Shown piece by piece: positions 8,797-17,503 of a stretch of DNA of 64,000 bases. The DNA is from Octadecabacter sp. SW4 (lineage in GTDB: Bacteria > Pseudomonadota > Alphaproteobacteria > Rhodobacterales > Rhodobacteraceae). Location: assembly GCF_008065155.1 (NCBI RefSeq), contig NZ_CP042819.1, positions 1,054,001 to 1,118,000 of the forward strand. Reading direction: 5' to 3'. Both the position numbers and the translations under genes were made by a program. The notes under the pieces are model-generated. The model ran no database searches and had not been told where the DNA came from. It was given only the letters and a program-made list of their open reading frames with translations. How positions within the stretch are numbered: position 1 is the first letter of the stretch; every line of letters begins with the position of its first letter.

Positions 8797-9053
8797 GCAT
8801 ATCCATGATCCTCGCCTTTCTCTGGTTCATTGTCGCAAACCTGTTAGCGATGGTGCCCAGCCGCGACAACCATTGGCGGCGCGCCTATGTTCTGATCGCG
8901 ATTGGTGTTCCGCTGGTCGGCTTCGTCACCTATGAAAACGGGCCCTGGCTGGGGCTGTTGGTGTTGGCGGCGGGTGCCTCTGTGCTGCGCTGGCCGGTGA
9001 TCTATCTGGGGCGCTGGATGCGGCGTCAACTGAACAACGGCGAGGGGGCGTAG
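8793..9053 (+). CDS. DUF2484 family membrane protein (second copy)
   Basis: An 86-residue three-helix membrane protein with the family's most typical segment, NLLAMVPSRDNHWRRAYVLIA, followed by FVTYENGPWLGLLVL and VLRWPVIYLGRWMRRQ. It is coupled to the previous DUF2484 gene by an ATGA overlap. It is a paralogue of that gene by layout, although identity is low by eye. No biochemical role is known. Retention of both copies within a division operon suggests an envelope function special to this order. Confidence 0.85.
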   Translation: MSISMILAFLWFIVANLLAMVPSRDNHWRRAYVLIAIGVPLVGFVTYENGPWLGLLVLAAGASVLRWPVIYLGRWMRRQLNNGEGA

Positions 9054-9196
9054 TGGGCCAGATCGTCATGATCGGCATGGCAATCGACGTGGCTGGCGGG
9101 GTGGCCACCCTCATTTTTACCCTGATCATCGTGACACCGACCGCGGGATTTGCGATCATAGGCGCAAATCGGGCCAATCCGGCCGTTAACGCCTAG
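9053..9196 (+). CDS. Possible 47-residue hydrophobic peptide gene
   Basis: A GTG that shares its first base with the stop codon of the preceding DUF2484 gene opens a 47-codon frame rich in Val, Ile, Gly and Ala. It contains one helix-length hydrophobic run (ATLIFTLIIVTPTAGFAII) and ends in TAG ten bases before the next gene. The tight packing matches the rest of the operon, but there is no strong ribosome site and no family, so it may be a spacer. Confidence 0.35.
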   Translation: MGQIVMIGMAIDVAGGVATLIFTLIIVTPTAGFAIIGANRANPAVNA

Positions 9197-9205
9197 GGGT
9201 GCCGT

Positions 9206-9499
9206 ATGGATCCCATCGTCTATCCGATCGCCTTTTTTATCATTGGTGGGCTTGCGGCCTACGGGGTCGGGCGGATCATCGGCTACAAGAGCGTCTGGAT
9301 TTTCGCGGGGCTGGCCGCTGTGGGGTATCTGATCAGCTTTGTTTCCGGCACGCAGTCCACGGGGCAATACGCTGGCGTTGCGCAAATCCTGATTGCATTG
9401 TTCGTCATTACACCTGTTCTTGTCGGCGCGCTGGTCGGCGGCGTCATTGGCGGCTATCACAGGCAGCGCAAAATGATTGAGCGATTGAATGACGACTGA
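9206..9499 (+). CDS. Small three-TM membrane protein upstream of murB
   Basis: A 97-residue protein with hydrophobic segments near residues 5-22, 30-47 and 60-84. The last is glycine-rich ([20 protein letters not shown]), and the tail ERLNDD is charged. It overlaps the start of murB by 11 bases, so it belongs to the same transcript. I do not recognise a family. With its neighbours it forms a run of four or five tiny membrane ORFs inside the murein operon. Confidence 0.7.
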   Translation: MDPIVYPIAFFIIGGLAAYGVGRIIGYKSVWIFAGLAAVGYLISFVSGTQSTGQYAGVAQILIALFVITPVLVGALVGGVIGGYHRQRKMIERLNDD

Positions 9500-10439
9500 T
9501 CTTCCGGCCGTGCGCGGCACGCTGACCCCGAACCGCCCCTTGGCCGATCTGACGTGGATGCGTGTGGGCGGGCCTGCGGACTGGCTGTTCCAGCCGGCCG
9601 ATCAGGATGATCTGGCGCAGTTTCTGGCCGCCCTTGATCCTGCCATCGCGGTGTTTGCCATGGGTGTCGGCAGTAACCTGATTGTGCGTGATGGTGGTGT
9701 GCGTGCGGTGGTTGTGCGCATGGGCCGCGGCTTTAACGCCATTGCGTTTGACGGCACGCGGGTGCGGGCAGGGGCGGCAGCCCTGGACGCCCATGTCGCC
9801 CGCAAGGCGGCGGCGGAAGGGTTGGATTTGACATTTCTGCGCACGATCCCCGGCACAATTGGCGGGGCTGTGCGGATGAATGCGGGGTGTTACGGCAGTT
9901 ATATGGCCGATGTGCTGGAAAGCGTGACCGTGGTCTTGCGTGACGGGACGGTCACAGAACTGCCCGCCGACGCGCTGGCGCTTGGCTATCGCCAGTCCAC
10001 CCTGCCCGATGGCGCGGTGATCACGGGGGCCGTGCTGAACGCCCCGGCGGGCGACCCGGCGAGGCTGGAACAGCGCATGGCGGACCAACTGGCGAAACGT
10101 GACGAAACCCAACCCACCAAGGACCGCACGGCAGGCAGCACCTTTCGCAACCCCGCCGGATTCAGCAGCACAGGCGCGGCTGATGATACCCACGATCTCA
10201 AGGCCTGGAAGGTGATTGATGACGCGGGAATGCGCGGCGCGGCGCGCGGTGGGGCGGTGATGAATACCAAACATTCCAATTTTCTGACCAACGCTGGCGG
10301 CGCGACCGCCGCCGATCTGGAAGGATTAGGCGAAGAGGTCCGAAAAAAGGTTTACGATTCAAGCGGTATCACGTTAGAATGGGAAATTATGCGGGTCGGA
10401 GAACCGGCCGCTGATTGCAAAGACACTAAAGACGAATAA
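9489..10439 (+). CDS. murB: MurB, UDP-N-acetylenolpyruvoylglucosamine reductase
   Basis: A 316-residue FAD enzyme that reduces UDP-GlcNAc-enolpyruvate to UDP-MurNAc with NADPH. FAD-binding marks are [13 protein letters not shown] near the start, [15 protein letters not shown] around residue 55-70 and [19 protein letters not shown] around residue 118. The substrate region shows [13 protein letters not shown], where the Ser is the proton donor, and [17 protein letters not shown] follows. It is the type II short form. It is followed by an 80-base gap before ddl, the only clear break in the operon up to ftsA. Confidence 0.96.
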   Translation: MTTDLPAVRGTLTPNRPLADLTWMRVGGPADWLFQPADQDDLAQFLAALDPAIAVFAMGVGSNLIVRDGGVRAVVVRMGRGFNAIAFDGTRVRAGAAALDAHVARKAAAEGLDLTFLRTIPGTIGGAVRMNAGCYGSYMADVLESVTVVLRDGTVTELPADALALGYRQSTLPDGAVITGAVLNAPAGDPARLEQRMADQLAKRDETQPTKDRTAGSTFRNPAGFSSTGAADDTHDLKAWKVIDDAGMRGAARGGAVMNTKHSNFLTNAGGATAADLEGLGEEVRKKVYDSSGITLEWEIMRVGEPAADCKDTKDE

Positions 10440-10519
10440 TCCGGCCAAAATGGTCATGCCCAGGCAGGGGCACAACAAAGACGAACCGCAAAAGGTTCGC
10501 ATGTAAGGCGCGAGTGGGA

Positions 10520-11434
10520 ATGTCGAGCAGGACAAATCCCAAGGTGGTAGTATTGATGGGTGGCCCTTCCGCGGAGCGCGAGGTGTCGCTCAGTTCAGGT
10601 CGCGAATGTGCGGCTGCCTTGGTGAAAGCAGGATGTGACGTGATCGAGGTCGATGCGGGCCACGATCTTGCTATGCGTCTGGCTGATATCAAACCCGATG
10701 TCGTGTTCAACGCCCTGCATGGCCGCTGGGGCGAAGACGGTTGTGTGCAGGGCGTGCTGGAGTGGATGTGCATCCCCTATACCCATTCCGGTGTGCTGGC
10801 CTCGGCCCTGGCGATGGACAAGGAAAGGTCCAAGGCGGCGTTTCGTGCGGCTGGACTGCCTGTGGTCAACAGCGTGCTGGCGGCGCGCGGCGATGTGCGC
10901 GCGCGTCACGTGATGCCACCCCCCTATGTGGTCAAACCCAATAACGAGGGCAGCAGCGTCGGCATCTATCTGGTCCATGACGCCGCCAACGGTCCGCCGC
11001 AGTTGGACGACACCATGCCTGACACGGTGATGGTCGAAACCTATGTGCCCGGCCGCGAGTTGACCGTGACCGTGATGGGCGACCGCGCCCTGACGGTGAC
11101 GGATATCCTGACCGATGGCTGGTATGACTATGACGCCAAATATAAAGAAGGCGGGTCGCGCCATGTTCTTCCCGCCGACCTGCCCAAGGATATTTTTGAC
11201 GCCTGCATGGATTATGCCCTGCGCGCCCATGACGCCTTGGGCTGTCGTGGTGTCAGCCGCACGGACTACCGCTGGGATGAAGCCCGTGGTCTGGACGGGT
11301 TGATCCTGCTGGAAACCAACACCCAACCGGGGATGACACCCACATCCCTCTCCCCCGAACAGGCCGCCCATTGCGGGATATCCTTTCCTGATATGTGCCG
11401 CTGGATGGTGGAGGACGCCTCATGCGCGCGCTGA
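10520..11434 (+). CDS. ddl: D-alanine-D-alanine ligase
   Basis: A 304-residue ATP-grasp enzyme that makes the D-Ala-D-Ala end of the pentapeptide. It has [17 protein letters not shown] at the N-terminus, [15 protein letters not shown] around residue 65, the ATP-lid region [15 protein letters not shown] and the Mg-binding end [16 protein letters not shown] use ATG 10520 (MSSRTNPK) rather than the in-frame GTG two codons earlier. The gene overlaps ftsQ by 13 bases. Confidence 0.95.
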   Translation: MSSRTNPKVVVLMGGPSAEREVSLSSGRECAAALVKAGCDVIEVDAGHDLAMRLADIKPDVVFNALHGRWGEDGCVQGVLEWMCIPYTHSGVLASALAMDKERSKAAFRAAGLPVVNSVLAARGDVRARHVMPPPYVVKPNNEGSSVGIYLVHDAANGPPQLDDTMPDTVMVETYVPGRELTVTVMGDRALTVTDILTDGWYDYDAKYKEGGSRHVLPADLPKDIFDACMDYALRAHDALGCRGVSRTDYRWDEARGLDGLILLETNTQPGMTPTSLSPEQAAHCGISFPDMCRWMVEDASCAR

Positions 11435-12291
11435 AACCCGGCCTTCGCCGCGATCCCGCCCCTTCGCGCTGGGGCTATCGTTATCAGCGCCTGATGCTGA
11501 CACCGCTGTTCCGGCGCATGATCAAGGTCGGCCTGCCGGTCGGGGTCGTGGTGTTCGCGCTTGGGTTCTGGGTCATTCACGAAAACAATCGCGCAATCAT
11601 TGCCGAAAAATACGCGCAGGTTGTGGACAGCATTCAACAACGTCCTGAATTCATGGTGCAGATGATGGCCGTGGACGGGGCGGATGATGCACTTGCCCGG
11701 CAAGTCCGCGAAGTCTTGCCGATCGAATTTCCGATTTCTTCCTTTGATCTGGACCTCGAAGAGATGCGCGAGACCGTCGAAGCGCTCAACGCCGTCGCCG
11801 AGACCGCGCTACGGGTGCGCCCGGGCGGGATTTTGCAGGTGGATATCGTGCAGCGAATCCCGGTTGCCGTCTGGCGCCAGTCCGAGGGGCTGCGCCTGAT
11901 TGACGTCGATGGGCAGATCGTCGGGCCGCTGTATTTCCGCGCCGATCGCGCCGATCTGCCGCTGATCGCCGGTGACGGCGCGCGCGAACAACTGGCCGAG
12001 GGTTTGCAGCTTTATCGCGCCGCTGGTCCGCTTGCGCCGCGGATGCGGGCCGTGATGCGGATGGGCGAGCGGCGCTGGGACATCGTGCTGGACCGTGATC
12101 AGCGCATACTTTTGCCCACGGATGACCCTGTGCGCGCCTTTGAACGGGTCGTGGCGCTGTCACAGGCCCAGGACATGCTGGAACGGGACGTTGCCATTGT
12201 GGATATGCGCAACCCGGATCGTCCGACCGTGCGCTTGAATGAACCGGCGGTGACAGAAATGCGCCGCATTAATATGACCGATGGGGAATGA
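11422..12291 (+). CDS. ftsQ: FtsQ, divisome POTRA protein
   Basis: A 289-residue bitopic protein with a basic cytoplasmic tail, one membrane helix near residues 35-55 ([17 protein letters not shown]), then a periplasmic POTRA domain. The POTRA part includes [23 protein letters not shown] and [24 protein letters not shown], the usual beta pattern. FtsQ links early and late division proteins through FtsB/FtsL. The ATG overlaps the ddl end, and ftsA follows four bases after its stop, so the order ddl-ftsQ-ftsA-ftsZ is the canonical one. Confidence 0.93.
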   Translation: MRALKPGLRRDPAPSRWGYRYQRLMLTPLFRRMIKVGLPVGVVVFALGFWVIHENNRAIIAEKYAQVVDSIQQRPEFMVQMMAVDGADDALARQVREVLPIEFPISSFDLDLEEMRETVEALNAVAETALRVRPGGILQVDIVQRIPVAVWRQSEGLRLIDVDGQIVGPLYFRADRADLPLIAGDGAREQLAEGLQLYRAAGPLAPRMRAVMRMGERRWDIVLDRDQRILLPTDDPVRAFERVVALSQAQDMLERDVAIVDMRNPDRPTVRLNEPAVTEMRRINMTDGE

Positions 12292-12295
12292 GTGA

Positions 12296-13633
12296 ATGAT
12301 GAAAGAGCTGTATCAAAGCCAGCGCGCGATGCGCAACATGCGACAAGCAGCCATGCAACGCGGCGTGATCGCCATTCTGGACGTGGGCACGTCAAAGATC
12401 GCATGCCTTGTGCTACGCTTTGACGGTCCCGAACGGTTCCGCGACAGCGATGGTGTCGGGTCGATGGCCGGGCAGTCGTCGTTCCGGGTGATCGGAGCCG
12501 CCACGACAAGGTCGCGCGGCGTGCGCTTTGGTGAGGTCGAGGCCATGTCAGAGACCGAACGCGCGATTCGCACCGCCCTGCAGGCCGCGCAGAAAATGGC
12601 CAACGTGCGTGTGGATCACGTGATTGCCTGCCTGTCGGGTGCGCGTCCGCGCTCATATGGGTTGGACGGCGCGATTGACCTGGCCGGCGGCCTGGTGTCC
12701 GAGGGCGACATCGGTCGCGTGCTCGCCGCCTGCGATCTCCCTGATTATGGCGAGGGGCGCGAGGTGCTGCATGCCCAGCCTGTGAACTTCGCGCTTGATA
12801 ACCGCACCGGCATGGGCGATCCGCGTGGCCAGATCGGCCAGCGCCTGTCCACCGACCTGCACCTTTTGACGGTCGAAGCCTCGGCGATCCAGAACCTTCT
12901 GTATTGCATCAACCGCTGCGACCTTGAACTCGCCGGCCTTGCGTCCTCGGCCTATGTGTCGGGGATTTCCGCGCTGGTCGAAGACGAACAGGAACTTGGC
13001 GCGGCCTGTATCGATCTGGGTGGTGGATCGACCGGTATTTCGGTCTTTATCAAGAAACACATGATCTATTCCGATGCGGTGCGCATGGGGGGTGAACATG
13101 TGACCAGCGACATTTCGATGGGCCTGCAGGTGCCGATGGCCACTGCGGAGCGGATCAAGACATTCTACGGCGGGGTTGTCGCCACTGGCATGGACGACCG
13201 CGAAATGATCGAGATTGGCGGCGACACGGGCGATTGGGAACATGACCGTCGCACTGTAAGCCGGGCCGAACTGATCGGCATCATGCGCCCACGGGTCGAG
13301 GAAATCTTCGAGGAAGTCCGCGTGCGGCTTGATGCGGCAGGGTTTGAACATCTGCCCGGCCAGCAAATCGTGCTGACGGGCGGTGCCAGCCAAATCCCGG
13401 GCCTTGATGGCCTGGCGAGCAAGATTTTGGGCCAGCAGGTGCGCCTTGGCCGCCCGCTGCGCGTGCATGGATTGCCACAGGCCGCGACCGGTCCGGCATT
13501 CGCCAGCGCGGTCGGTCTGTCGCTGTTTGCGGCAAATCCACAAGACGAATGGTGGGACTTCGAGATTCCCGCCGAAAAATACCCCGCGCGTTCGCTGAAA
13601 CGGGCGGTGAAATGGTTTAAGGACAACTGGTAA
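12296..13633 (+). CDS. ftsA: FtsA, actin-like membrane tether of the Z-ring
   Basis: A 445-residue actin-fold ATPase. The phosphate-1 motif appears as AILDVGTSKIACLV near residue 23, phosphate-2 as ACIDLGGGSTGISVF around residue 240 and the adenosine motif as VLTGGASQIPGL around residue 360. It ends in a basic amphipathic helix (SLKRAVKWFKDNW) that fits the membrane-targeting sequence. It binds the FtsZ C-terminal peptide and recruits later divisome proteins. There is a gap of about 170 bases before ftsZ, which probably has a promoter of its own. Confidence 0.95.
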   Translation: MMKELYQSQRAMRNMRQAAMQRGVIAILDVGTSKIACLVLRFDGPERFRDSDGVGSMAGQSSFRVIGAATTRSRGVRFGEVEAMSETERAIRTALQAAQKMANVRVDHVIACLSGARPRSYGLDGAIDLAGGLVSEGDIGRVLAACDLPDYGEGREVLHAQPVNFALDNRTGMGDPRGQIGQRLSTDLHLLTVEASAIQNLLYCINRCDLELAGLASSAYVSGISALVEDEQELGAACIDLGGGSTGISVFIKKHMIYSDAVRMGGEHVTSDISMGLQVPMATAERIKTFYGGVVATGMDDREMIEIGGDTGDWEHDRRTVSRAELIGIMRPRVEEIFEEVRVRLDAAGFEHLPGQQIVLTGGASQIPGLDGLASKILGQQVRLGRPLRVHGLPQAATGPAFASAVGLSLFAANPQDEWWDFEIPAEKYPARSLKRAVKWFKDNW

Positions 13634-13806
13634 TACGCAAGATATTGCCGATTGCCCGAAATCCGGCGGAAAACGCACAGTTTAGGGCCACATTTTGCGG
13701 TTGAATTGTGTTTTTTCCGTGACGATCCGGACCTATCCCGCTAGGATCGGCGAAATATAGGTGAATTTGCCCAATGGGACGGGCCAACAAACAGGCGGAC
13801 AGAGCA

Positions 13807-15384
13807 ATGACATTGAACCTTTCCATGCCCGGGCAGGAAGAACTGAAGCCCCGCATTACCGTATTCGGTGTTGGCGGTGCAGGTGGCAACGCGGTGAACA
13901 ACATGATCGAGCAAGCGCTCGAGGGGGTTGAGTTTGTCGTTGCCAACACCGACGCACAGGCGCTTCAGCAGTCACGCTCGGATGCGAAAATCCAGATGGG
14001 TGTCAAAGTCACCGAAGGTCTGGGGGCAGGCGCCCGCGCGACAGTCGGGGCCGCCGCCGCCGAAGAAAGCATCGAACAGATCGTCGATCATCTGGCCGGT
14101 GCGCATATGTGTTTCATCACCGCGGGCATGGGCGGGGGCACTGGAACAGGTGCTGCGCCCATCATCGCCCAGGCCGCCCGCGAATTGGGCGTGCTGACCG
14201 TCGGCGTCGTCACCAAGCCGTTCCAGTTTGAAGGCGGCAAGCGCATGGCGCAGGCCGATGAGGGCATCGAAGCCCTGCAAAAGGTCGTCGATACGCTGAT
14301 CATCATTCCCAACCAGAACCTGTTTCGGATGGCGACGGAAAACACCACCTTCACCGAAGCATTCGCGCTGGCCGATGATGTTCTTTACCAAGGCGTCAAG
14401 GGTGTGACCGATCTGATGGTTCGCCCCGGCCTGATCAACCTTGATTTCGCCGATGTTCGCGCCGTGATGGACGAGATGGGCAAGGCGATGATGGGCACTG
14501 GCGAAGCCGAAGGGCAGGACCGCGCCGTGCAGGCCGCCGAAAAGGCCATCGCCAACCCGCTTCTCGACGAAATCAGCCTCGAAGGCGCGCGCGGCGTGCT
14601 CATCAACATCACCGGCGGCTACGATCTGACGCTGTTCGAACTTGACGAAGCCGCCAACAAGATTCGCGAAAAGGTCGATCCCGATGCCAATATCATCGTC
14701 GGCTCGACGCTGGATACCGGCATGGAAGGCCGGATGCGCGTATCCGTCGTGGCCACAGGAATCGATGCTGTGACCAGCCAGACAGCCATGCCCGTGCCGC
14801 GCCGCACGATGGCGCAGCCGCTGGCACAGCATGTCGCCGCCGAAGACCATGTTGAAACACCTGCGCCAGCGCCTGTCGCTGCCCGGGTTGAAGAAGGCGC
14901 CGCCGAGGCACCCGCGCAAGACCTGTTTGATGACGAGCAATACACCGCCGCCGAACAGGCCGAGGACATCTTTGAACCCGTGCAGGAAGAGGTCGCTGCC
15001 GATGACGGTCTGCCTGAACCCGCCTATCAGCCCCGCCCCGAACCCAGCTTCGAGGCCGAGCCTGAAACCTTTGTCGCGCCCCGCGCGCCTGCCGCTGGCA
15101 CACCCTCGCCCGAGACAATGGCCCGCCTGAAGGCCGCGGCCGAACAGCGCCAAGCGCCCCGTCCCGCGCATGCAGCACCTGCCGCCGCAGCACCGTTGGA
15201 CGCCGAGGAAAAGCCGCGTTTCGGGATCAATTCGCTGATCAATCGCATGACCGGCCACGCCGCTGAACAGCAGGCCGAGGCCCGCCCGCAGCCGCAAGTC
15301 ACGGCCCTGCGCGAGGAGCCAGCCGCTGACCCGGAACAGGAACGGATCGAAATTCCCGCCTTCCTGCGCCGTCAGGCGAACTAA
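13807..15384 (+). CDS. ftsZ: FtsZ, tubulin-like cell-division GTPase
   Basis: A 525-residue protein that polymerises into the Z-ring. The tubulin signature [11 protein letters not shown] is around residue 108 (the 5' part of the gene is [15 protein letters not shown]), with the catalytic-loop region [11 protein letters not shown] further on. After the globular domain (about residue 320) there is a long Ala/Pro/Glu-rich linker of about 190 residues, typical of alphaproteobacteria. It ends in [14 protein letters not shown], the FtsA-binding peptide. I start at ATG 13807 because GGACAGAG precedes it; an upstream in-frame ATG adds 11 atypical residues. A strong terminator follows. Confidence 0.97.
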   Translation: MTLNLSMPGQEELKPRITVFGVGGAGGNAVNNMIEQALEGVEFVVANTDAQALQQSRSDAKIQMGVKVTEGLGAGARATVGAAAAEESIEQIVDHLAGAHMCFITAGMGGGTGTGAAPIIAQAARELGVLTVGVVTKPFQFEGGKRMAQADEGIEALQKVVDTLIIIPNQNLFRMATENTTFTEAFALADDVLYQGVKGVTDLMVRPGLINLDFADVRAVMDEMGKAMMGTGEAEGQDRAVQAAEKAIANPLLDEISLEGARGVLINITGGYDLTLFELDEAANKIREKVDPDANIIVGSTLDTGMEGRMRVSVVATGIDAVTSQTAMPVPRRTMAQPLAQHVAAEDHVETPAPAPVAARVEEGAAEAPAQDLFDDEQYTAAEQAEDIFEPVQEEVAADDGLPEPAYQPRPEPSFEAEPETFVAPRAPAAGTPSPETMARLKAAAEQRQAPRPAHAAPAAAAPLDAEEKPRFGINSLINRMTGHAAEQQAEARPQPQVTALREEPAADPEQERIEIPAFLRRQAN

Positions 15385-15407
15385 AACGCGTCACATTTTG
15401 ACAATGG

Positions 15408-15439
15408 AAGGGCCGCTGTGATGCGGCCCTTTTTCTTTT
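15408..15439 (+). terminator. Intrinsic terminator after ftsZ
   Basis: A nine-base stem (AAGGGCCGC / GCGGCCCTT) with a six-base loop is followed by a run rich in T up to 15439. It closes the dcw transcript 24 bases past the ftsZ stop. Confidence 0.9.
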
Positions 15440-15577
15440 AAAACAACGCTTTGTGCAGGCGCGGGCGGCATTCCGCGCGCCTGTTACGGGGATGTTTCAG
15501 AACGTTGCAAAGTGTGAGTTGAGCATCGGCGCGCCACGCCTTACCTGATGGTCAACAAAAAGCTAAGGGACGACTCT

Positions 15578-16498
15578 GTGCAGTCTACGTTGAACAAATC
15601 AGTTACGTTTCAAGGCGTCGGCCTTCATTCAGGCCGTCCTGTGACGATGACCGTGCGCCCTGCGCTGGCCAGCACCGGGGTCGTATTTTGCCGCACGGAT
15701 ATTTTGGGGCGTAACCCCGTGATACCCGCGCTATGGCACCATGTGATCGTTTCGCCGCTGAATACACGGATTGAAAACGGTGACGGCGTCGTCGTGTCGA
15801 CCATCGAACATGTGATGGCCGCGCTGGCCGGCTGCGGTATCACCAACGCGCGCATTGATATCGACAGCGCCGAGGTGCCGATCATGGACGGCAGCGCCGC
15901 CGCCTTTGTGCGCGCCTTTGTCGATGCGGGCATTCTGGCGCAGTCCAGCCCGCTGCGCGCCATCGAAATTCTGACCCCGATCGAGGTTGTGCGCGATGGC
16001 AGCATCGCCCGCTTTGATCCCGCGACCAGCCTGCAAATCGACTTTGCCATCGATTTTGACGATGCGGCCATTGGCCATCAGGCCAAGGCGCTGAACATGG
16101 CCAACGGCACCTTTGTGCGCGAACTGTGCGACAGCCGCACCTTTTGCCGCAAGGCGGATGTGGACGCGATGCATGCCAACGGGCTGGCCCTGGGCGGCAC
16201 CTATGAAAACGCGGTCGTGGTGGATGGCGATGCCATCCTCAGCCCCGGCGGTTTGCGCCATAAGGACGAAGCCGTGCGCCATAAGATGCTGGATGCATTG
16301 GGCGATCTTTATACCGCCGGCGCGCCGATTCTTGGCCGCTATACCGGTGTGCGTGCCGGTCACGCCATGACAAACCGCCTGTTGCGCGCGTTGTTCGATA
16401 CGCCTGATGCCTGGCGCTGGGTCACGGTGGACGCCGCTAGTGCTGCGCGTTTGCCCGGCGTGGGTGTCAGCCGCGCCGATCTTTACGCTGTCGCCTAG
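15578..16498 (+). CDS. lpxC: LpxC, UDP-3-O-acyl-GlcNAc deacetylase
   Basis: A 306-residue zinc amidase for the committed step of lipid A synthesis. Zinc ligands are seen in TIEHVMAAL and in LRHKDEAVRHKMLDALGD (His and Asp); the catalytic His is in VRAGHAMTNRLL, and the N-terminus has TFQGVGLHSG. I choose the GTG at 15578, giving VQSTLNKS, because AAGGGA lies eight bases upstream and relatives begin MQ-TL. An ATG 30 bases upstream has no ribosome site. It stands alone after the ftsZ terminator, with a CAGGCGCG/CGCGCCTG hairpin at 15456-15483 in its leader. Confidence 0.95.
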   Translation: MQSTLNKSVTFQGVGLHSGRPVTMTVRPALASTGVVFCRTDILGRNPVIPALWHHVIVSPLNTRIENGDGVVVSTIEHVMAALAGCGITNARIDIDSAEVPIMDGSAAAFVRAFVDAGILAQSSPLRAIEILTPIEVVRDGSIARFDPATSLQIDFAIDFDDAAIGHQAKALNMANGTFVRELCDSRTFCRKADVDAMHANGLALGGTYENAVVVDGDAILSPGGLRHKDEAVRHKMLDALGDLYTAGAPILGRYTGVRAGHAMTNRLLRALFDTPDAWRWVTVDAASAARLPGVGVSRADLYAVA

Positions 16499-16533
16499 GG
16501 CTTGGATGCGCCAAAGGGTGCAAAAGGCATTTT

Positions 16534-16606
16534 GCCCCCGATTTTTCTATGCTAGACCAATAACAAGAGGAGGGCACATGACCCTCACAGGATCCTAATC
16601 GGGGGC
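16534..16606 (+). promoter_or_regulatory. Structured leader with a six-codon ORF before bamD
   Basis: GCCCCCGATT (16534-16543) and AATCGGGGGC (16597-16606) are perfect inverted repeats, 53 bases apart. The loop carries a very strong ribosome site (AGAGGAGGG) and an ATG at 16578 that opens a six-codon ORF (MTLTGS, stop at 16596-16598). The stop codon is inside the right arm. The bamD ATG follows at 16613 with only a weak site of its own. Translation of the mini-ORF would be expected to compete with the stem and expose the bamD start; that role is inferred. Confidence 0.55.
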
Positions 16607-16612
16607 GTCTTG

Positions 16613-17467
16613 ATGTCAGGTCGCAGCAGTTTGTCAAAGTCGCGGGTTCTCTTGGGTGCAGCCTTGCTTGCCATGACTTTCGTGGCGGCATGTGGCGGTC
16701 TTGATACGCGCGCGCCCGGCGCCCTTGATAATTACACGGCCGAGGAAATTTTCCAGCGCGGCGAATATGAACTGGAACGTGGGCAGGCCGATGATGCCGC
16801 CTTTTACTTTGGTGAAATTGAACGGCTTTATCCCTATAGCGAATGGGCCAAACGCGCGCTGATCATGCAGGCGTTCTCGTATCATCGCGACCGCGACTAT
16901 CCCAACAGCCGCGCCGCCGCGCAGCGTTACATCGACTTCTATCCCGCCGATGAGGACGCGGCATATGCCCAGTATCTGCTGGCCCTGTCCTATTACGACC
17001 AGATTGACGAAGTGGGCCGCGACCAGGGACTGACCTTTCAGGCGCTACAAGCCCTGCGCGTCGTGATCGAACGCTATCCCGACAGTGAATACGCGCGCTC
17101 CTCGATCCTGAAATTCGATCTGGCCTTTGACCATCTGGCCGCCAAGGAAATGGAGATCGGGCGCTATTATCTGCGTCGGGGTCACTATGCCGCCGCGATC
17201 AACCGCTTCCGCATCGTGGTCGAGGATTTTCAGACGACCACCCACACCGCCGAGGCGCTGTATCGTCTGATCGAAAGTTATCTGTCGCTGGGCCTGACGG
17301 ACGAGGCGCAGACCGCAGGGGCCATTCTGGGTTACAACTACCAATCGACCGAATGGTATCAGGAGGGCTATGCGCTGCTGACCGGACGTGGCCTCGAGGC
17401 GCGCGACATCGGCGATAACTGGCTGTCGGCGATCTACCGTCAGGTGGTGCGGGGCGAATGGCTTTAA
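16613..17467 (+). CDS. bamD: BamD, outer-membrane assembly lipoprotein
   Basis: A 284-residue lipoprotein with a basic N-terminus, a hydrophobic signal and the lipobox VAAC around residue 26-29. TPR-like repeats follow (YTAEEIFQRGEYELERGQADDAAFYFGEIERLYPYSEWAKRA; RAAAQRYIDFYPADEDAAYAQYLLALSYYDQI; GRYYLRRGHYAAAINRF), the BamD/ComL pattern. It works with BamA to fold outer-membrane beta-barrels and is the essential lipoprotein of the complex. ATG 16613 is preferred over a TTG one codon earlier. The structured leader upstream suggests translational control; recN follows 36 bases after the stop. Confidence 0.94.
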   Translation: MSGRSSLSKSRVLLGAALLAMTFVAACGGLDTRAPGALDNYTAEEIFQRGEYELERGQADDAAFYFGEIERLYPYSEWAKRALIMQAFSYHRDRDYPNSRAAAQRYIDFYPADEDAAYAQYLLALSYYDQIDEVGRDQGLTFQALQALRVVIERYPDSEYARSSILKFDLAFDHLAAKEMEIGRYYLRRGHYAAAINRFRIVVEDFQTTTHTAEALYRLIESYLSLGLTDEAQTAGAILGYNYQSTEWYQEGYALLTGRGLEARDIGDNWLSAIYRQVVRGEWL

Positions 17468-17503
17468 CGGGTGGTGAGGCAAAACTCCAGCTGACGGTTT
17501 CCT

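Noticed and set aside
13972..15297. A 441-codon minus-strand frame opposite ftsZ
   Set aside because: It mirrors the third-position GC of ftsZ, has no ribosome site and no recognisable domain.
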